From Siphonodentalium dalli (taxonomy: Eukaryota; Mollusca; Scaphopoda; Gadilida; Siphonodentaliidae), in assembly GCA_032622095.1 (NCBI GenBank), contig CP136069.1:3954976-4018975 (forward strand): DNA of 64,000 nt, in the 5' to 3' direction. The notes under the pieces were generated by a model. The model saw only the letters and a program-made list of their open reading frames with translations, was not told where the DNA came from and searched no databases. A program made the translations under genes and the position numbers. Of the stretch, positions 34,079-45,900 are shown piece after piece (the first letter of the stretch is position 1; each line of letters starts with the position of its first letter).

Positions 34079-37000
34079 GGGGGACTACCCCACCCCCTCT
34101 GGCATCCGGCCTAAAATGTGGGGGGGGGTGGCATCTGGAATACTCTATAACAGAGGGTGGCATCCGGAATACTATTTATACCAATTTAACCTATTGTTGC
34201 CAAACGTTTATAGCTAAAACAACGCATTGGTAGTATCAAATGTACAATTCATATACTCAAAGAAAGAATGAGAGGTGGGAGTGCTATGCAACTATCCCTT
34301 TACGTTGCTCCATTCCGTCTCCGTGTCACAGCATAAAACCTTCCATGGGGGAATTCTGGGTCGGGTTTTAGCCTTAGTTAGCCAAGAACTGTCCTTGTAC
34401 AATATCCAAATAAAAGTCTCCCAAATCCAAAATGACGCCCACAATGGCCGACAGATTTTGAAAAATCACTGAAATTCCCTCATATTCACATCATTGAGCA
34501 TTATTGTCGAGACAACTCACCGATTCTTACAGTTGTGTTGGAAATACTGAGGTGAAGTAATTACCTTACATCTCATACAAGAAATTGTTTTCCAAATCGA
34601 AGATGGCTGCCAAAATGGCGACCGAAATATGAAAACACGCCTACATTCATTTACTTTCTTACGATGGGCGTTATTGTTTCGCGATTTATACCCACCATTA
34701 CATGTTGATATGGAATATTGATATGAAGTATGTATTCATTACGTGCGCTCGCGCAACAGTATGGCGATCAGACAGATTCGTACGTAGCTTGGTGTCACCC
34801 TACTCCGTTTCACTCCATGACGTCACCAAAAACGACGTAAAACCTCGTGGCGTTCTGACATTTTTACTGTGCCGCTTTTTGCTATGTTTATTTTATGTGT
34901 TGTTTTCGATTATTTGTTTGTCGCCGATATCGCCATTTGTCGGGTTTCCCTGTTTCTATATTTAAAACTGGCATGCTCGTAGTGAGCCTCGATTTTGATT
35001 TTTTCTCCCAGGTCAAAATTCGTCAAAGTTATGACAAAAATAGATCGACCTACATTTTCTCCATCAGAACTCTACATCAAAGAGTCTATAGACTCCTTCG
35101 GGACCTACATAGACTCATTCATTTGGGTATTTTTACTTATAATTGGGAAGTTTTATCATTTTTTGGTTCGTGCGAAGACCTCTTTTTTTCGTGCGGGAAA
35201 AGTCTCATCCTTTCGGCAACATGGAATTGGTTTTAATTGATTAATATAGTAATTTGCCTTTTATCTGTGATGAAATGATAAATGGTAATTGTCTTTTTTT
35301 GCTAACATTAAATTAAATTAAATAAATTAAGTAAAATACAGTGAAATTATTTTTTAAATTATTGTTTATTACATTTTTGCGCACGTTGGCATCTCTCTGA
35401 GTGCATTCTAGTTTGAGTTTGGCAATTGATACAGTCAAGTAGGCGTTCAAGAAGTGTGGGTATATTATGCATTATGGTCTTCTACTCCTTAGCAGAAAGG
35501 CATCCGTCAAATGTCAGACTTTCAACATTCGAAGCCATATGCAGAAGTTTTCCGGGTACGTAAGTGCATTAGATGAGTATGTGAATTGATGAACCATATA
35601 TTGAGAAGTGGCTGTTTGGGAAGATCACCAGGTGTACATGTTGTTATCCCCGTTAGGTCACCAAAGCTGAAAATACGCAGATAGAGACCGGCACCGGCAT
35701 ATGCATTGTTTGAAACATTCCGATTAGTGGGACCTTTATATATAAAAGTTTAGAAAACTGTGTTGGTGTGAGCGAGATAGATTAATGTGACGAAGATACG
35801 GAAACTGGGCCAGATAATGCTGAATGTGGCAAATCAGAATAAACTCAGGTACTGTTGTTTTGATTATTGGAAGTCAAAATATGACTATTCGGCGCACCTA
35901 TATATGGTTACGGCCATTATGGGCGCTTAGTGGAGAATGGATATCGAAATGCCACATCGCGATTATTAATTGTGGATTTTCATCCTTCCAGAAGGCTACG
36001 ACTTATTTTGGAACTAATAGATGGCTTATATTATGTACCGTTTTGTCCATCGAAATAATGACAAAAAGTTGAAATTAGTATGTGATAATATCGACTTCTT
36101 TACAATTTCTGGCCGCCAGTTTGCTCGCCATCTTGACTGTTAGAATTTTCCAAACTCAACTGAGTACTTCATATACATTTTCCATATGTACATGTAGTTG
36201 TTGGCATAAATCGCGTAACAATAAGGTCCATCGAAAGAAAGTAAAGGAATGTGAGCGTCTTTTCAAATTTCGGACGCCATCTTCAATTTGGAAAACAATT
36301 TCTTGCAGTAGATGCAAGATAATTACTTCACCTCAGTATTTCCAACTCAACTGTTAGCATGTGTCCAGTTGTCTCGAAAATAATGCCCAATGATGTGGAA
36401 ATGAGGGAATTTCGGTCATTTTTCAAAATATTTCAGCCATTGTGGGCGCCATTTTAAATTTTGGCGGACTTTTATTTTGATATGATAAAAGGACAGTTCT
36501 TCGCCTAAGTGTTCCCAACTCACAATAGTAAACAGGTGTGGATTTGTCGTGACAATAATGCTCACTGATGTTAAAATCAGCGATTTTTTTTATTTCTGGT
36601 GGCCATTTTGGCCGCCATCTTGGATTTGGGTGAATATTAGTCAACTCAGATATAAGAGGAACCCTAGCTCGAGTATCTACTGCACATATATATATGCATG
36701 GGTGTTGTTATAATAGCAATAACATTCATTGATCCGAAACATTACATCGCGTTCTTAGCGTCGATTCGGCTTTGACCTATTAATTATACCGGCATTTGGG
36801 AAAACGTGATATCAGACAAAAAAATCCCACAATGAATGTATATAATGGTCGCCTTGTGTTTGCTAATGACTCTTCTATACGATAAATGTATAAATTGATG
36901 CCAAGATGCCAATATTTTCCAACAGAGACAAACGAAATGTGGTGAAATGTCATAAAATAGCATATTTTCACATTTCGGCGGCCATCTTTGCCACTATATT

Positions 37001-37652
37001 GGATTCTGGTGTCGGATTTTGGCTATTTTGTAAGGGTTGTATATTAACATAATGAATCGAGCGGAAAATAAGACCTCATGTGATATCATCTTTACTATAA
37101 CGGCGATCAAAAAGACCTGGTGCATATACAAAAATGGCCGACATGATGGACGCCATCTTGTCTGGAGTCTCTGCGACCACTTTTTTTTTCTGGTTAAAAA
37201 AATTAGAGGAGACATTAAGAAAGAAAATTAGTGGGGTGAAGTTGAGTCCTGGGGGTGAAGAGGTCGACCAATATCTCCTGGACTAGATGCATCAAATTTG
37301 AGCGCCATGTTTACTAAGTCAGATTATCAAGGTCGCATGTCGAAGTATCGAAAGCGATCGAGATATGTCTCGTACTATGCATTTTGCGTTCACCGTCTAC
37401 AATATTGTTGTCATTGTTTCTATTGACGCGGGACTATTGTGAAATGCCGTCGTTAGACGGGTAGGAAAATTAAATATGTGACAACTATAGTTAATTATGA
37501 ATAAAAACAACACTAAATAATATCTGTCATTGTAATTTCGGCATCCGGAATACGAAATATACAGGTTTCGGCATCCGGCGTACTGACACTCGGCATCCGG
37601 AATACTCTATATTAACCCCGGAATCCGGCGTACGAAAAGGGGGTGGTCCCCC
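34079..37652. mobile_element. Probable 3.6-kb DNA transposon, no transposase recognised
   Basis: The left end GGGGGACTACCCCACCCCCT and the right end AGGGGGTGGTCCCCC are inverted. Next to each lie repeated GGCATCCGGAATAC words in inverse orientation (34104-34175 and 37540-37630). Flanks are near-identical: CTCTATGA on the left, TCTATGGG on the right, as expected for a target duplication of about 7-8 bp inside an older TTAACC..CAGGGAGCC MITE. The interior has scattered inverted copies of sequences with AAATGGC/GCCATTT words and no frame with transposase motifs. Part of it (34735-35405) recurs inverted at 46146-47100. Confidence 0.6.
34735..35405. repeat. Left member of an 11-kb-spaced inverted repeat
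   Basis: The sequence from ACGTGCGCTCGCGCAACAGT through CATCTCTCTGAGTGCATTC matches 46146-47100 in inverse orientation with high similarity, apart from an extra stretch of about 300 bp in the other copy (46370-46690). The frames here (LDFDF.SQVKIRQSYDKN and neighbours) are shared by both copies but have no recognisable domain. It is probably part of a dispersed transposon. Confidence 0.85.
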
Positions 37653-37691
37653 TCTATGGGTTAGAAGGAGTGTCGTCTGCTGCAGTCTATG

Positions 37692-38347
37692 AAAATAGCG
37701 CCTAGTCTCAGACATGACAATTGAAATAGCGCCTAGTCTCATACATAACCAATGATATAGCACCTAGTCTCGGACATTACCAATGAAATAGCGCCTAGTC
37801 TCGGACATTACCAATGAAATAGCGCCTAGTCTCGGACATAACCAATGAAATAGCGCCTAGTCTCGGACATAACCAATGAAATAGCGCCTATATCAGACAT
37901 GACCAATGAAATAGCGCCTAGTCTCAGACATGACCAATGATATAGTGCCTAGTCTCAGACATAACCAATGAAATAGCACCTAGTCTCGGACGTGACCAAT
38001 GAAATAGCACCTAGTCTCGAACATGACCAATGAAATAGCGCCTAGTCTCGGACGTGAGCAATGACATAGCACCTACATGTAGGCTCGAACATGACCAATG
38101 AAATAGCGCCTAGTCTCGGACATGACCAATGAAATAGCGCCTAGTCTCGGACATGACCAATGAAATAGCGCCTAGTCTTGGACATAACCAATGAAATAGC
38201 GCCTAGTCTCGGACGTGAGCAATAAAATAGCGCCTAGTCTCGGACGTGAGCAATAAAATAGCGCCTAGTCTTGGACATAACCAATGAAATAGCGCCTAGT
38301 CTCGGACGTGAGCAATAAAATAGCGCCTAGTCTTGGACGTGACCAAT
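37692..38347. repeat. 31-bp minisatellite, about 21 units
   Basis: The unit AATGAAATAGCGCCTAGTCT plus CGGACATGACC has an exact 31-bp period with few variants (GAGCAATAAAATAGCG, GATATAGCACC). It begins a few bases after the TCGTCTGCTGCAGTCTATG end of a MITE. Confidence 0.95.
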
Positions 38348-38394
38348 TGAATGAAGGGAATCACATCAATACAGAAATCAGATCTGAATTCCAA

Positions 38395-38516
38395 TTCCAG
38401 AAAAATAACTAATTTACTGTGCACTTAATGATAAAAACCAATATATTTACTGTGCACTTAATGATAAAAATAACTAATTTACTGTGTACTTAATGATAAA
38501 AACCAATATATTTTCA
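38395..38516. repeat. Short tandem repeat (ATTTACTGTGCACTTAATGA unit)
   Basis: Three and a half copies of a 38-41-bp unit with AATTTACTGTG(C/T)ACTTAATGATAAAAA, ending in TTTTCAGTAAATATGGC. Confidence 0.9.
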
Positions 38517-38650
38517 GTAAATATGGCTTGTTGCCATTCATCGGAAAGCTCTCACTGAGAGCTTTCCATTGAATGGCAAAAAGCCATATTTCCGATTAAA
38601 TCCTCAAAAATTACCCATAACTAAGGAGTCGATTATTTAGGGCATTACTG
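38517..38650. mobile_element. Partial Tc1/mariner-like MITE
   Basis: The interior and right end match 27837-27963 (AATATGGCTTGTTGCCATTC, AATTACCCATAACTAAGGAG, TCGATTATTTAGGGCATTAC, then TA). The left terminal repeat is missing; instead the interior is folded back on itself (GAAAGCTCTCACTGAGAGCTTTC). Confidence 0.8.
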
Positions 38651-38756
38651 TATTCTGGCCACGAAATTCATATAATGTTGATATAAACTTCACTTTTGTT
38701 TTAGGTTGCCATTATGAAGTATGACAGAACAAATACAAAAGAGCGGTCATGATATC

Positions 38757-39030
38757 TCAACCCTTTTCATGACGGGAGCTGTGCTGGTGCATCAATGCAT
38801 CATTAAAGATCCTGTGCAGTGCATTCTCTTATATATGCGAGTCTCCATATTTAATGATCTTCTGCCACTGGATTCTCTTGTATATGTGAGTCTCCCATAG
38901 GGAGCCTCGCATATCTAAGAGAATGCACTGGGTTACAAAGGCAAGGTAAATATTGTTAGAATAAACGGATTATCTTATATATGTTAGTCTCCCCTACATA
39001 TATAAGAAAATGCATTGATTGGCACAGGGT
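38757..39030. mobile_element. Degraded MITE, TCAACCCTTTTCATGACGGG family
   Basis: GAGCTGTGCTGGTGCATCAA, ATTAAAGATCCTGTGCAGTG, GCATTCTCTTATATATGCGA, AGGCAAGGTAAATATTG and GGCACAGGGTTTTCAT share order with 52438-52685. The copy has an internal duplication of the hairpin arm. Confidence 0.8.
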
Positions 39031-39225
39031 TTTCATAAAATTTCAGGAAGCTACAGTATTGTAAGGATTAATCTTGAACTATGTTTATAGTCACCTTTTT
39101 GAAGTAGAAAATAACCCATTTCTTTCTTAAACGCCAAGGGGAAATCACTCAAAATCGTGGTGATCTGTTGCAGCTAATAAACATTCGCATCATAGAAATC
39201 AAATGTCAATCACAGTTACCAAGAC

Positions 39226-39711
39226 TAGGGCCCTGCGAATCGATTTGATGCGATTCAGAATCTCTTTGTCTGATTCGATTCGAAATCGGCTATCCAGATT
39301 CTAATTATATCAAGCTATACTATATAGACCACTGAAGCATTGCAAGACAAATGAAACTGATTCAAGTCGAACTTCAGCTATGTAAAGGCTTACTGACTTC
39401 ATTATTGCGAATGATAACACTTCGATATTATATAGCAGAGATAGCCACAAAGATTGAGCACTTCATTTATGGTTAATATATAGCGCACTTCATTTATGGT
39501 TAATATATAGCGCACTCCATTTATGGTTAATATATAGCGCACTCCATTTATGGATAAAATAAAACAAAGTTAGTAAATTGATACACTCAGTAAAGTGATA
39601 TCTACATCGTCACTATTAATAGATGTAATGATACGATTCGAGATTCAATGTGATTCGGAATCATTTGGCTGATTCGATTCGAGATGAAAATGCCCGATTC
39701 GCAGGGCCCTA
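39226..39711. mobile_element. hAT-like non-autonomous element, 486 bp
   Basis: The ends TAGGGCCCTGCGAATCG and CGATTCGCAGGGCCCTA are a perfect 17-bp inversion. The flanks ACCAAGAC and ACCAATAA agree at 6 of 8 positions, compatible with an aged 8-bp target duplication. The interior contains a 31-bp tandem repeat (GCACTTCATTTATGGTTAAT unit, about 39452-39550). It lies 68 bp beyond the stop codon of the HURP-like gene and may affect its 3' UTR. Confidence 0.85.
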
Positions 39712-39778
39712 ACCAATAAACAAGAAACTGGTTATGCTCTGTTCAATATTATATGTACATAAAGATATCATAGAATAA

Positions 39779-39951
39779 TCACATAGGAGAAAAACATATG
39801 AGATCAGACCCCGACGACGATGGCGGCGTGCCCGGAATATCACTCATTGACGATGACGATGCCCTCTTCTTATAGGGAGTTGACCTTCGTCTTCTCTCAG
39901 CACTTGGTAATCTCTTCAGTGTGTTCTTTGATGGTTGATTGTCATTCGGAG
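39779..39951 (-). CDS. HURP-like terminal exon g
   Basis: Acceptor CTATTTCAG at 39952-39953, stop TGA at 39779-39781. It encodes (T)PNDNQPSKNTLKRLPSA, ERRRRSTPYKKRASSSSMSD, IPGTPPSSSGSDLICFSPM. It phases perfectly with exon f. Basic and serine-rich, with ST-P and GTPP sites. No AATAAA is seen in the 67 bp before the downstream hAT-like element, so the polyadenylation site is not located. Confidence 0.8.
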
Positions 39952-42900
39952 CTGAAATAGAAAATTATTCATATACAAATGTACTATAACCCTTTGAGTG
40001 CCAGGGGCCGATCTCATCGGCCCTAAACCTACAAAATAAGTCTGTTAAAGAATATAAGAATAAATGATTAAAATTGTAAAAAAAAAAAAAAAAAAAAAAA
40101 AATGTTTAGCCAATGCATTCTCTTATATATGCGAGGCGACCTATGGTCGACTCGCATATATAAGAGAATGCATTGGCACAGGGTATATGGGTTAATACAA
40201 AAATCGACCTGGCACTCAAAGGGTTAACTTGGTGGTTTGTGCTCCAAACTAAACTTAATAACATTAATAATAATACGGACATTATTTTAAATCGCCTACC
40301 CTAAAGTATTAATAATAATATAGACACTATTTTAATTTTTTAAATCACCTACCCTGAAGTATTAATAATAATACCGACACTATTTAAAATCGCCTACCCT
40401 AATAATACTAATAACACTATATTAAATCCACTACCCTAATAATATTAATAATAATACCAACACTATTTTAAATCGCCTCCCCTAATAATATTAATAATAC
40501 TGACACTATTTTAAATCGCCTCCCCTAATAATATTAATAATACCAACATTATTTTAAATCGCCTACCCCACCCTGTCTACCCTAAAGTATTTTTCAGGGT
40601 TTTCCAGGGTTTTCAAGAAAATTTATTTAATTTTTTCACCAAAAAATTTCATAAAACACATTTAAAGTGATGTGAAACACTGCGGTAGGGTGATCGAATA
40701 GAAAAGGAGAAATATCTTGCTCAAAGTAGTTATTTTTACAAATATTATATCCAAATTGGCAACACACATCGTCTTTCTTATATTTTAATTAATTGCAATG
40801 ATTCTCGAAGGTGAAATCGTTTTCTTTATCTTATCGCATATAGTTAGTTCCGTCCCGAATCGAGAAGTAAATATTTACAATTGAGAGTAGTTCAGCCGAT
40901 ATTTTCTATGAAGTGGTACGGTCGATTTGCTTGATATTTTCGGTGATGTTACTAAAATGCTACAATCCTCCAGTTGACATAGCACCTGAATACTAACTTA
41001 TCAGTTTAACATACCCCAACAAGTACATAATATGTCTTTAAGCATCTCAGAATAGAATGATTTTTAAGTAAAAGTATTGTGTAATATTAAAATTTATAGA
41101 AAAATAATCAAAAGTAGTTTTATGTCAATCTTTCAGAGTAATACGCATAGAGAAAGTCAAAATAATATGTCAAATTAAAAATCAAGCCTACCTACCGACA
41201 ATATTTTTTTTTCGGCTTGTAACCCAAACCAGATATTTAATTTTTTTAGCCTGAGGGTATTTATTACAGAATTATAGGATTAGGATTAGTACTTAATTGA
41301 AGCCACTTGGTGGTTTATGCTCCAAAATAAACCTAATAATATTTGCTTTTAAATTTTTACCTGGTATCAAAATAGGTTGATAAATACCGTATCTACCTTT
41401 CTACGAGCATTAGGCCATTAAATAAAATGTCTGTGTTATCAGGCAATTAATTATATCTCTATTATGAGATGGGGGGGGGGGGGGGATATTTAGATTTTTT
41501 CCCCAAAATCTGAAAAACATACCGGTACTCAAGAAACAAAAATGAATGTGTCTCCAGGGGAAGGAGTTCATATTTTGCTGAGCAGTTAATAGAGTGTATT
41601 GTATTGTGTAGATGAAATTATTTTTCATTTCAAACATTTCAAATTTGAAATCCAAAATGGCTGCTGATGGCCATGTTTTGTAACAAATTTCCGATATAAT
41701 AGATGGCTCCCATCTAGAGGTTACCCCGAAGCTCCATATGAAGTTGATGATCGGACGAGGGATGTGGCCTGTAGGGTGTGCCGAAAGATTTAGTCATACA
41801 AAGAGTGAAATCCAAGATGGCTGCTAACAGCCATGTTTTACAACGAATTACAGAAAACATTGATGGCCCCCATCTAGGTCACCCTAAAGATCCATATATA
41901 TATAACTATAAAAATACCGCCGTAATAACAAAATTACACCCAATTAATTGTTATTTTCATAAATATTGAGAAATTTCAGTGAATTTATAATCTATGAACA
42001 ACAAAAGACAATCCTGGTCATCAATATAGCTGTGATGGTATAAATAAATCTAATCCTGAATAAGGAATTATTATAGGTATTATGAATTTTATCAAAGTTA
42101 ATTTTCATGTTACATGATTATACAGTCCCAATTAAATTCATAATTTTCCAACAGAAATATATGGATGGATCGTCCGTGACTGGCCCTTTCTGAAAATATG
42201 CGAAAAACCATGTGCCAATACATTCTCTTATACTGGCACAGGAATTTTAATGCAGCTCCTGTCATGAAATGGTTAACAGTTGATTGATTTATCGTACAAT
42301 GTATAATACCAGACGATATAAAAAATATCTCAAATTCAACCGAGTCTGCACATGCCAAGTTTTTTCCCCACCATCTGTCGGCCACATGGTCTTTCTTGCG
42401 AAAATCATTCTTTTGAAACCGAAAGTTAAGCTTGTATTTGCCATTGTACCCCAAGCGGGACGACCCCTCATATTTTTTCATGAATCGTTTTCCCTCATTT
42501 TAGGGAATGATTCTTAGAATTAATTTCGGATGAAATTGAAATAGTCAAAGGTAAAACATAGACGGCTACTTTCCTTTGATCTGTTGCAGTTTGTGACATT
42601 GGTGACAGTGTTCGCGCTGTCGGTGGCCAAATTGGCCAATGGCTAAACTTTTATTTTACCTCAAATGGATACAGAAATCTAATTAATGAGTTGATGTAAA
42701 TTTGTTGTTGGCCCAGCCATTTCTGAATTTTTTGATTTTCACCGGGCTTTTTGCGTATGGTCGGATGTGAAATCCCGCCGTATTCTATATTAACGCTTTA
42801 CATGAATTGATATGTCTGTGTGATATAATGCATACCTATGTTCGTATAATATTGTTTTTAAAGCTGTGTTTGTGTTGTTTTAATTATGTTTTTATTCTGA

Positions 42901-45900
42901 GTAACAAATATTTTAGTCATTAGTTGTGAAACGCCCAGAAAATGAGGATTTAATTTGACCAAGATTTATAAAATGTAATGTTTAACCCACAGGGAGCCTC
43001 ACACAGATGAAAGCATGCACTACAGAGTGTCGTCTGCTGCAGTCTATGTGGGGCTCTCTAAAGGGTTAAGCATAAATTACAACTCACTGTGTTGTTCTGT
43101 AGAAGCTGGCTCACATAGTGATTCTGGTGCTGACGGCTCTAAGTATTTCATGAATAGGTCGTCTGGTATATTTTTTTCACTCAGTGATGTTCTAGTCCGG
43201 GATCGAGTCACAGGACTCCTAGGAACCGACGTCGGCTCCAGATATTTCGCCAGATCAAACACGTCCTCATTTGTTGTCTCTTCCTCTTGAGTATCATTCG
43301 CAAATCGTACTGTTTTATTTGCATGGACACTTCGTCTGAAATTCATGGAAATATACGATTTGAAGGGATTCAAGGCCTTTAAAGTGTATAGCCCATAGAG
43401 AGCCCCACATAGATTGGAGCAGACAACACTCCATAGTTCATGCTTCCATCTGTGTGAGGCTCCCTGTGGGTTCATAAGTCAATAAGTATATAGCCCATAG
43501 AGAGCCCCACATAGATTGGAGCATACGACACTCCATAGTTCATGCTTCCATCTGTGTGAGGCTCCCTGTGGGTTCATTCAAAATAACATAAAAGTCTGTA
43601 AAACAACTACATGTGTATCATCAATAAGTATATAGCCCATAGAGAGCCCCACATAGATTTGAGCAGACGACACTCCATAATTCATGCTTCCTTCTGTGTG
43701 AGGCTCCCTGTGGGTTCATAAGTCAATAAGTATATAGCCCATAGAGAGCCCCACATAGATTGGAGCATACGACACACCATAGTTCATGCTTCCATCTGTG
43801 TGAGGCTCCCTGTGGGTTCATTCAAAATAACATATATTTTTTTTTTATTAAAGATGGATTATCTCTTTAAAGATGGATTATCTCTTTAAATAAGAAATTT
43901 GAGATAGTTGCCTGGGTGTAAAATATGAACTGAAGACCCCTGTCCGGAAAGGCTTCTATCAATTAATATTGATTTTATTTTGAATATTTTATTGGGCCCG
44001 TTTATTTGTTTAGGCCAAAACGAAGAATACCTGTGTTTAGGGTAACCCGCCCGCCCCTACTCAAAACCTGCCGCCAAATTCCATTTTATCGTTTTTCAAA
44101 AATTTCCTCCGACTTCATTTTATTTTTTCGTAATTAGGAATTCGCGACTACGGAATTAGCTTAAACAAGTAAACCATTTTCGTGCAAATATCGTCAATTC
44201 ACGAAAAACGGAAGTGCCGCCATTGTTGTTGTAGTATATTCGTATTCCCTCGTCATTGTTCGGCAAACACGCGATAATTGTGCCGGAATATGTATTAACT
44301 AGCAAATCGAAAGTAACCGGATATTTTGCCGATTGCGCATGGCGATTGAATATGGCAGAAACACTTCCGTGTGCGGATAGATCCTGAGTTTTAGCTATTA
44401 AACTTCACAAATGCGTTCATATGAATCAGAATAGAAACATCATGGCGCCTGTCAACTATAGCACAGACATGTTATCGTGCGTGAACCGGTACCACATAGA
44501 TTCTGAACTGACAGAAAAGGACATAGTAATAAAATGTCGGATTAAAAATAATTCTGACACTTTTGAAATCGACCCAAAGCTCAAAATTCCATTATTATAG
44601 TTTATCCACCTCTCACCGCATCCACACTGAAAATTATAAGCCTGACATAACATGAGTCTGTATGTACCCATGCAGTAGGAGTGGTATGTGCCTGGTAGAA
44701 CTTAATTTTTTCCTAGTAGAACAATTTCTCATTAAATATTCATTAGTTCTACAGAAATCCGGACCCGATGAATCAACATCTTCTGTGTCGCAATGATCGG
44801 AATGCAACAGTCATAGGGTAATCAATGCACATATATTGTTCTTGGTGCTTACTTTGTTTTACAGGTGTTAATGCCACCACCGCTTTACATATTGATTATG
44901 TTATGTATGTCACGTTGGCGTTGCCGCATGTACATGTATGTGCCATTTACAATGGAGGAACTCTTGTTAAATTCACCTTCGGAGTTGAATATTTCGCAAA
45001 ATTTCTTAGTATTCGAGTCGGTGGATAAACAAAATATCATAAGTGTCTTGTGTGGGAAATTGAAAAGTAATATGTCCACTCGTAGGTTTTGGCCTGTAAT
45101 ATCCGAGCTTCAGCATGAACATAAACCGTTTAATTTCCAACACTAGACACTTATTCTACATGTATATATAATATCATTTAATATCATGCTGTATACATGT
45201 CATTGAACTTCTGCAACACCATTAAACTGATTAAAGCTACCATGACATTGATTAGTGTGACAATGACTTGCCCAAGTTATATACGAGTGACACTGGCAGA
45301 CGATTAGAAGGCACGAATACTTAAATACTATTCCCCGTGAAAAATAAAATGAAAAAATAAAATAAAATGAAGTACCGCCCGCCCGCCCCTGTTTTTTTCC
45401 CTCATGTTACCCTAAACTCAGGTATTCTTCCTTTTGGCCTTATTTTTAGAACAGAACATTCGGGCGATACCATAGCCATAGAATTATTGGTATTTTTTCA
45501 GGATTTAGTCGGAAATATGGCTTGTTGCCATTCATTGTTGCCATTCATCGGAACGCTATCGTCGAGAGCTGTCTGATAAATGGCAACAACCCATATTTCC
45601 GACTAAATCTTGAAAAATTACACATAATTCTGCTGTGATTAAGGGGTCAATTACTTTGGGCATTACTGTTTAACAGCTTATAACTTAGGATGAATCGTAC
45701 GTGACACGTGATGGAGCAACCACACACACTGTGCCTCAAATTTTTATCGGCAACATAACGCTGAGAATAACAGCATGTACATGTATGTAACAGCATGCAA
45801 TTGGCCCCAGTGGAAACGACATGACAAGTACGTATCATCATGGATTGTGCAATATGTCTGGATTTTAGCCCACAAAGCCAACATGGCGTAAATGAACCAT

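Noticed and set aside
34702-35240. Overlapping hydrophobic + frames (LCRFLLCLFYVLF...)
   Set aside because: Shared with an inverted repeat copy at 46146-47100 in different states of decay; no recognisable protein. Treated as repeat.
41468-41486. G-run (and C-run near 59657) as regulatory quadruplex
   Set aside because: Simple homopolymers within introns; no further support.
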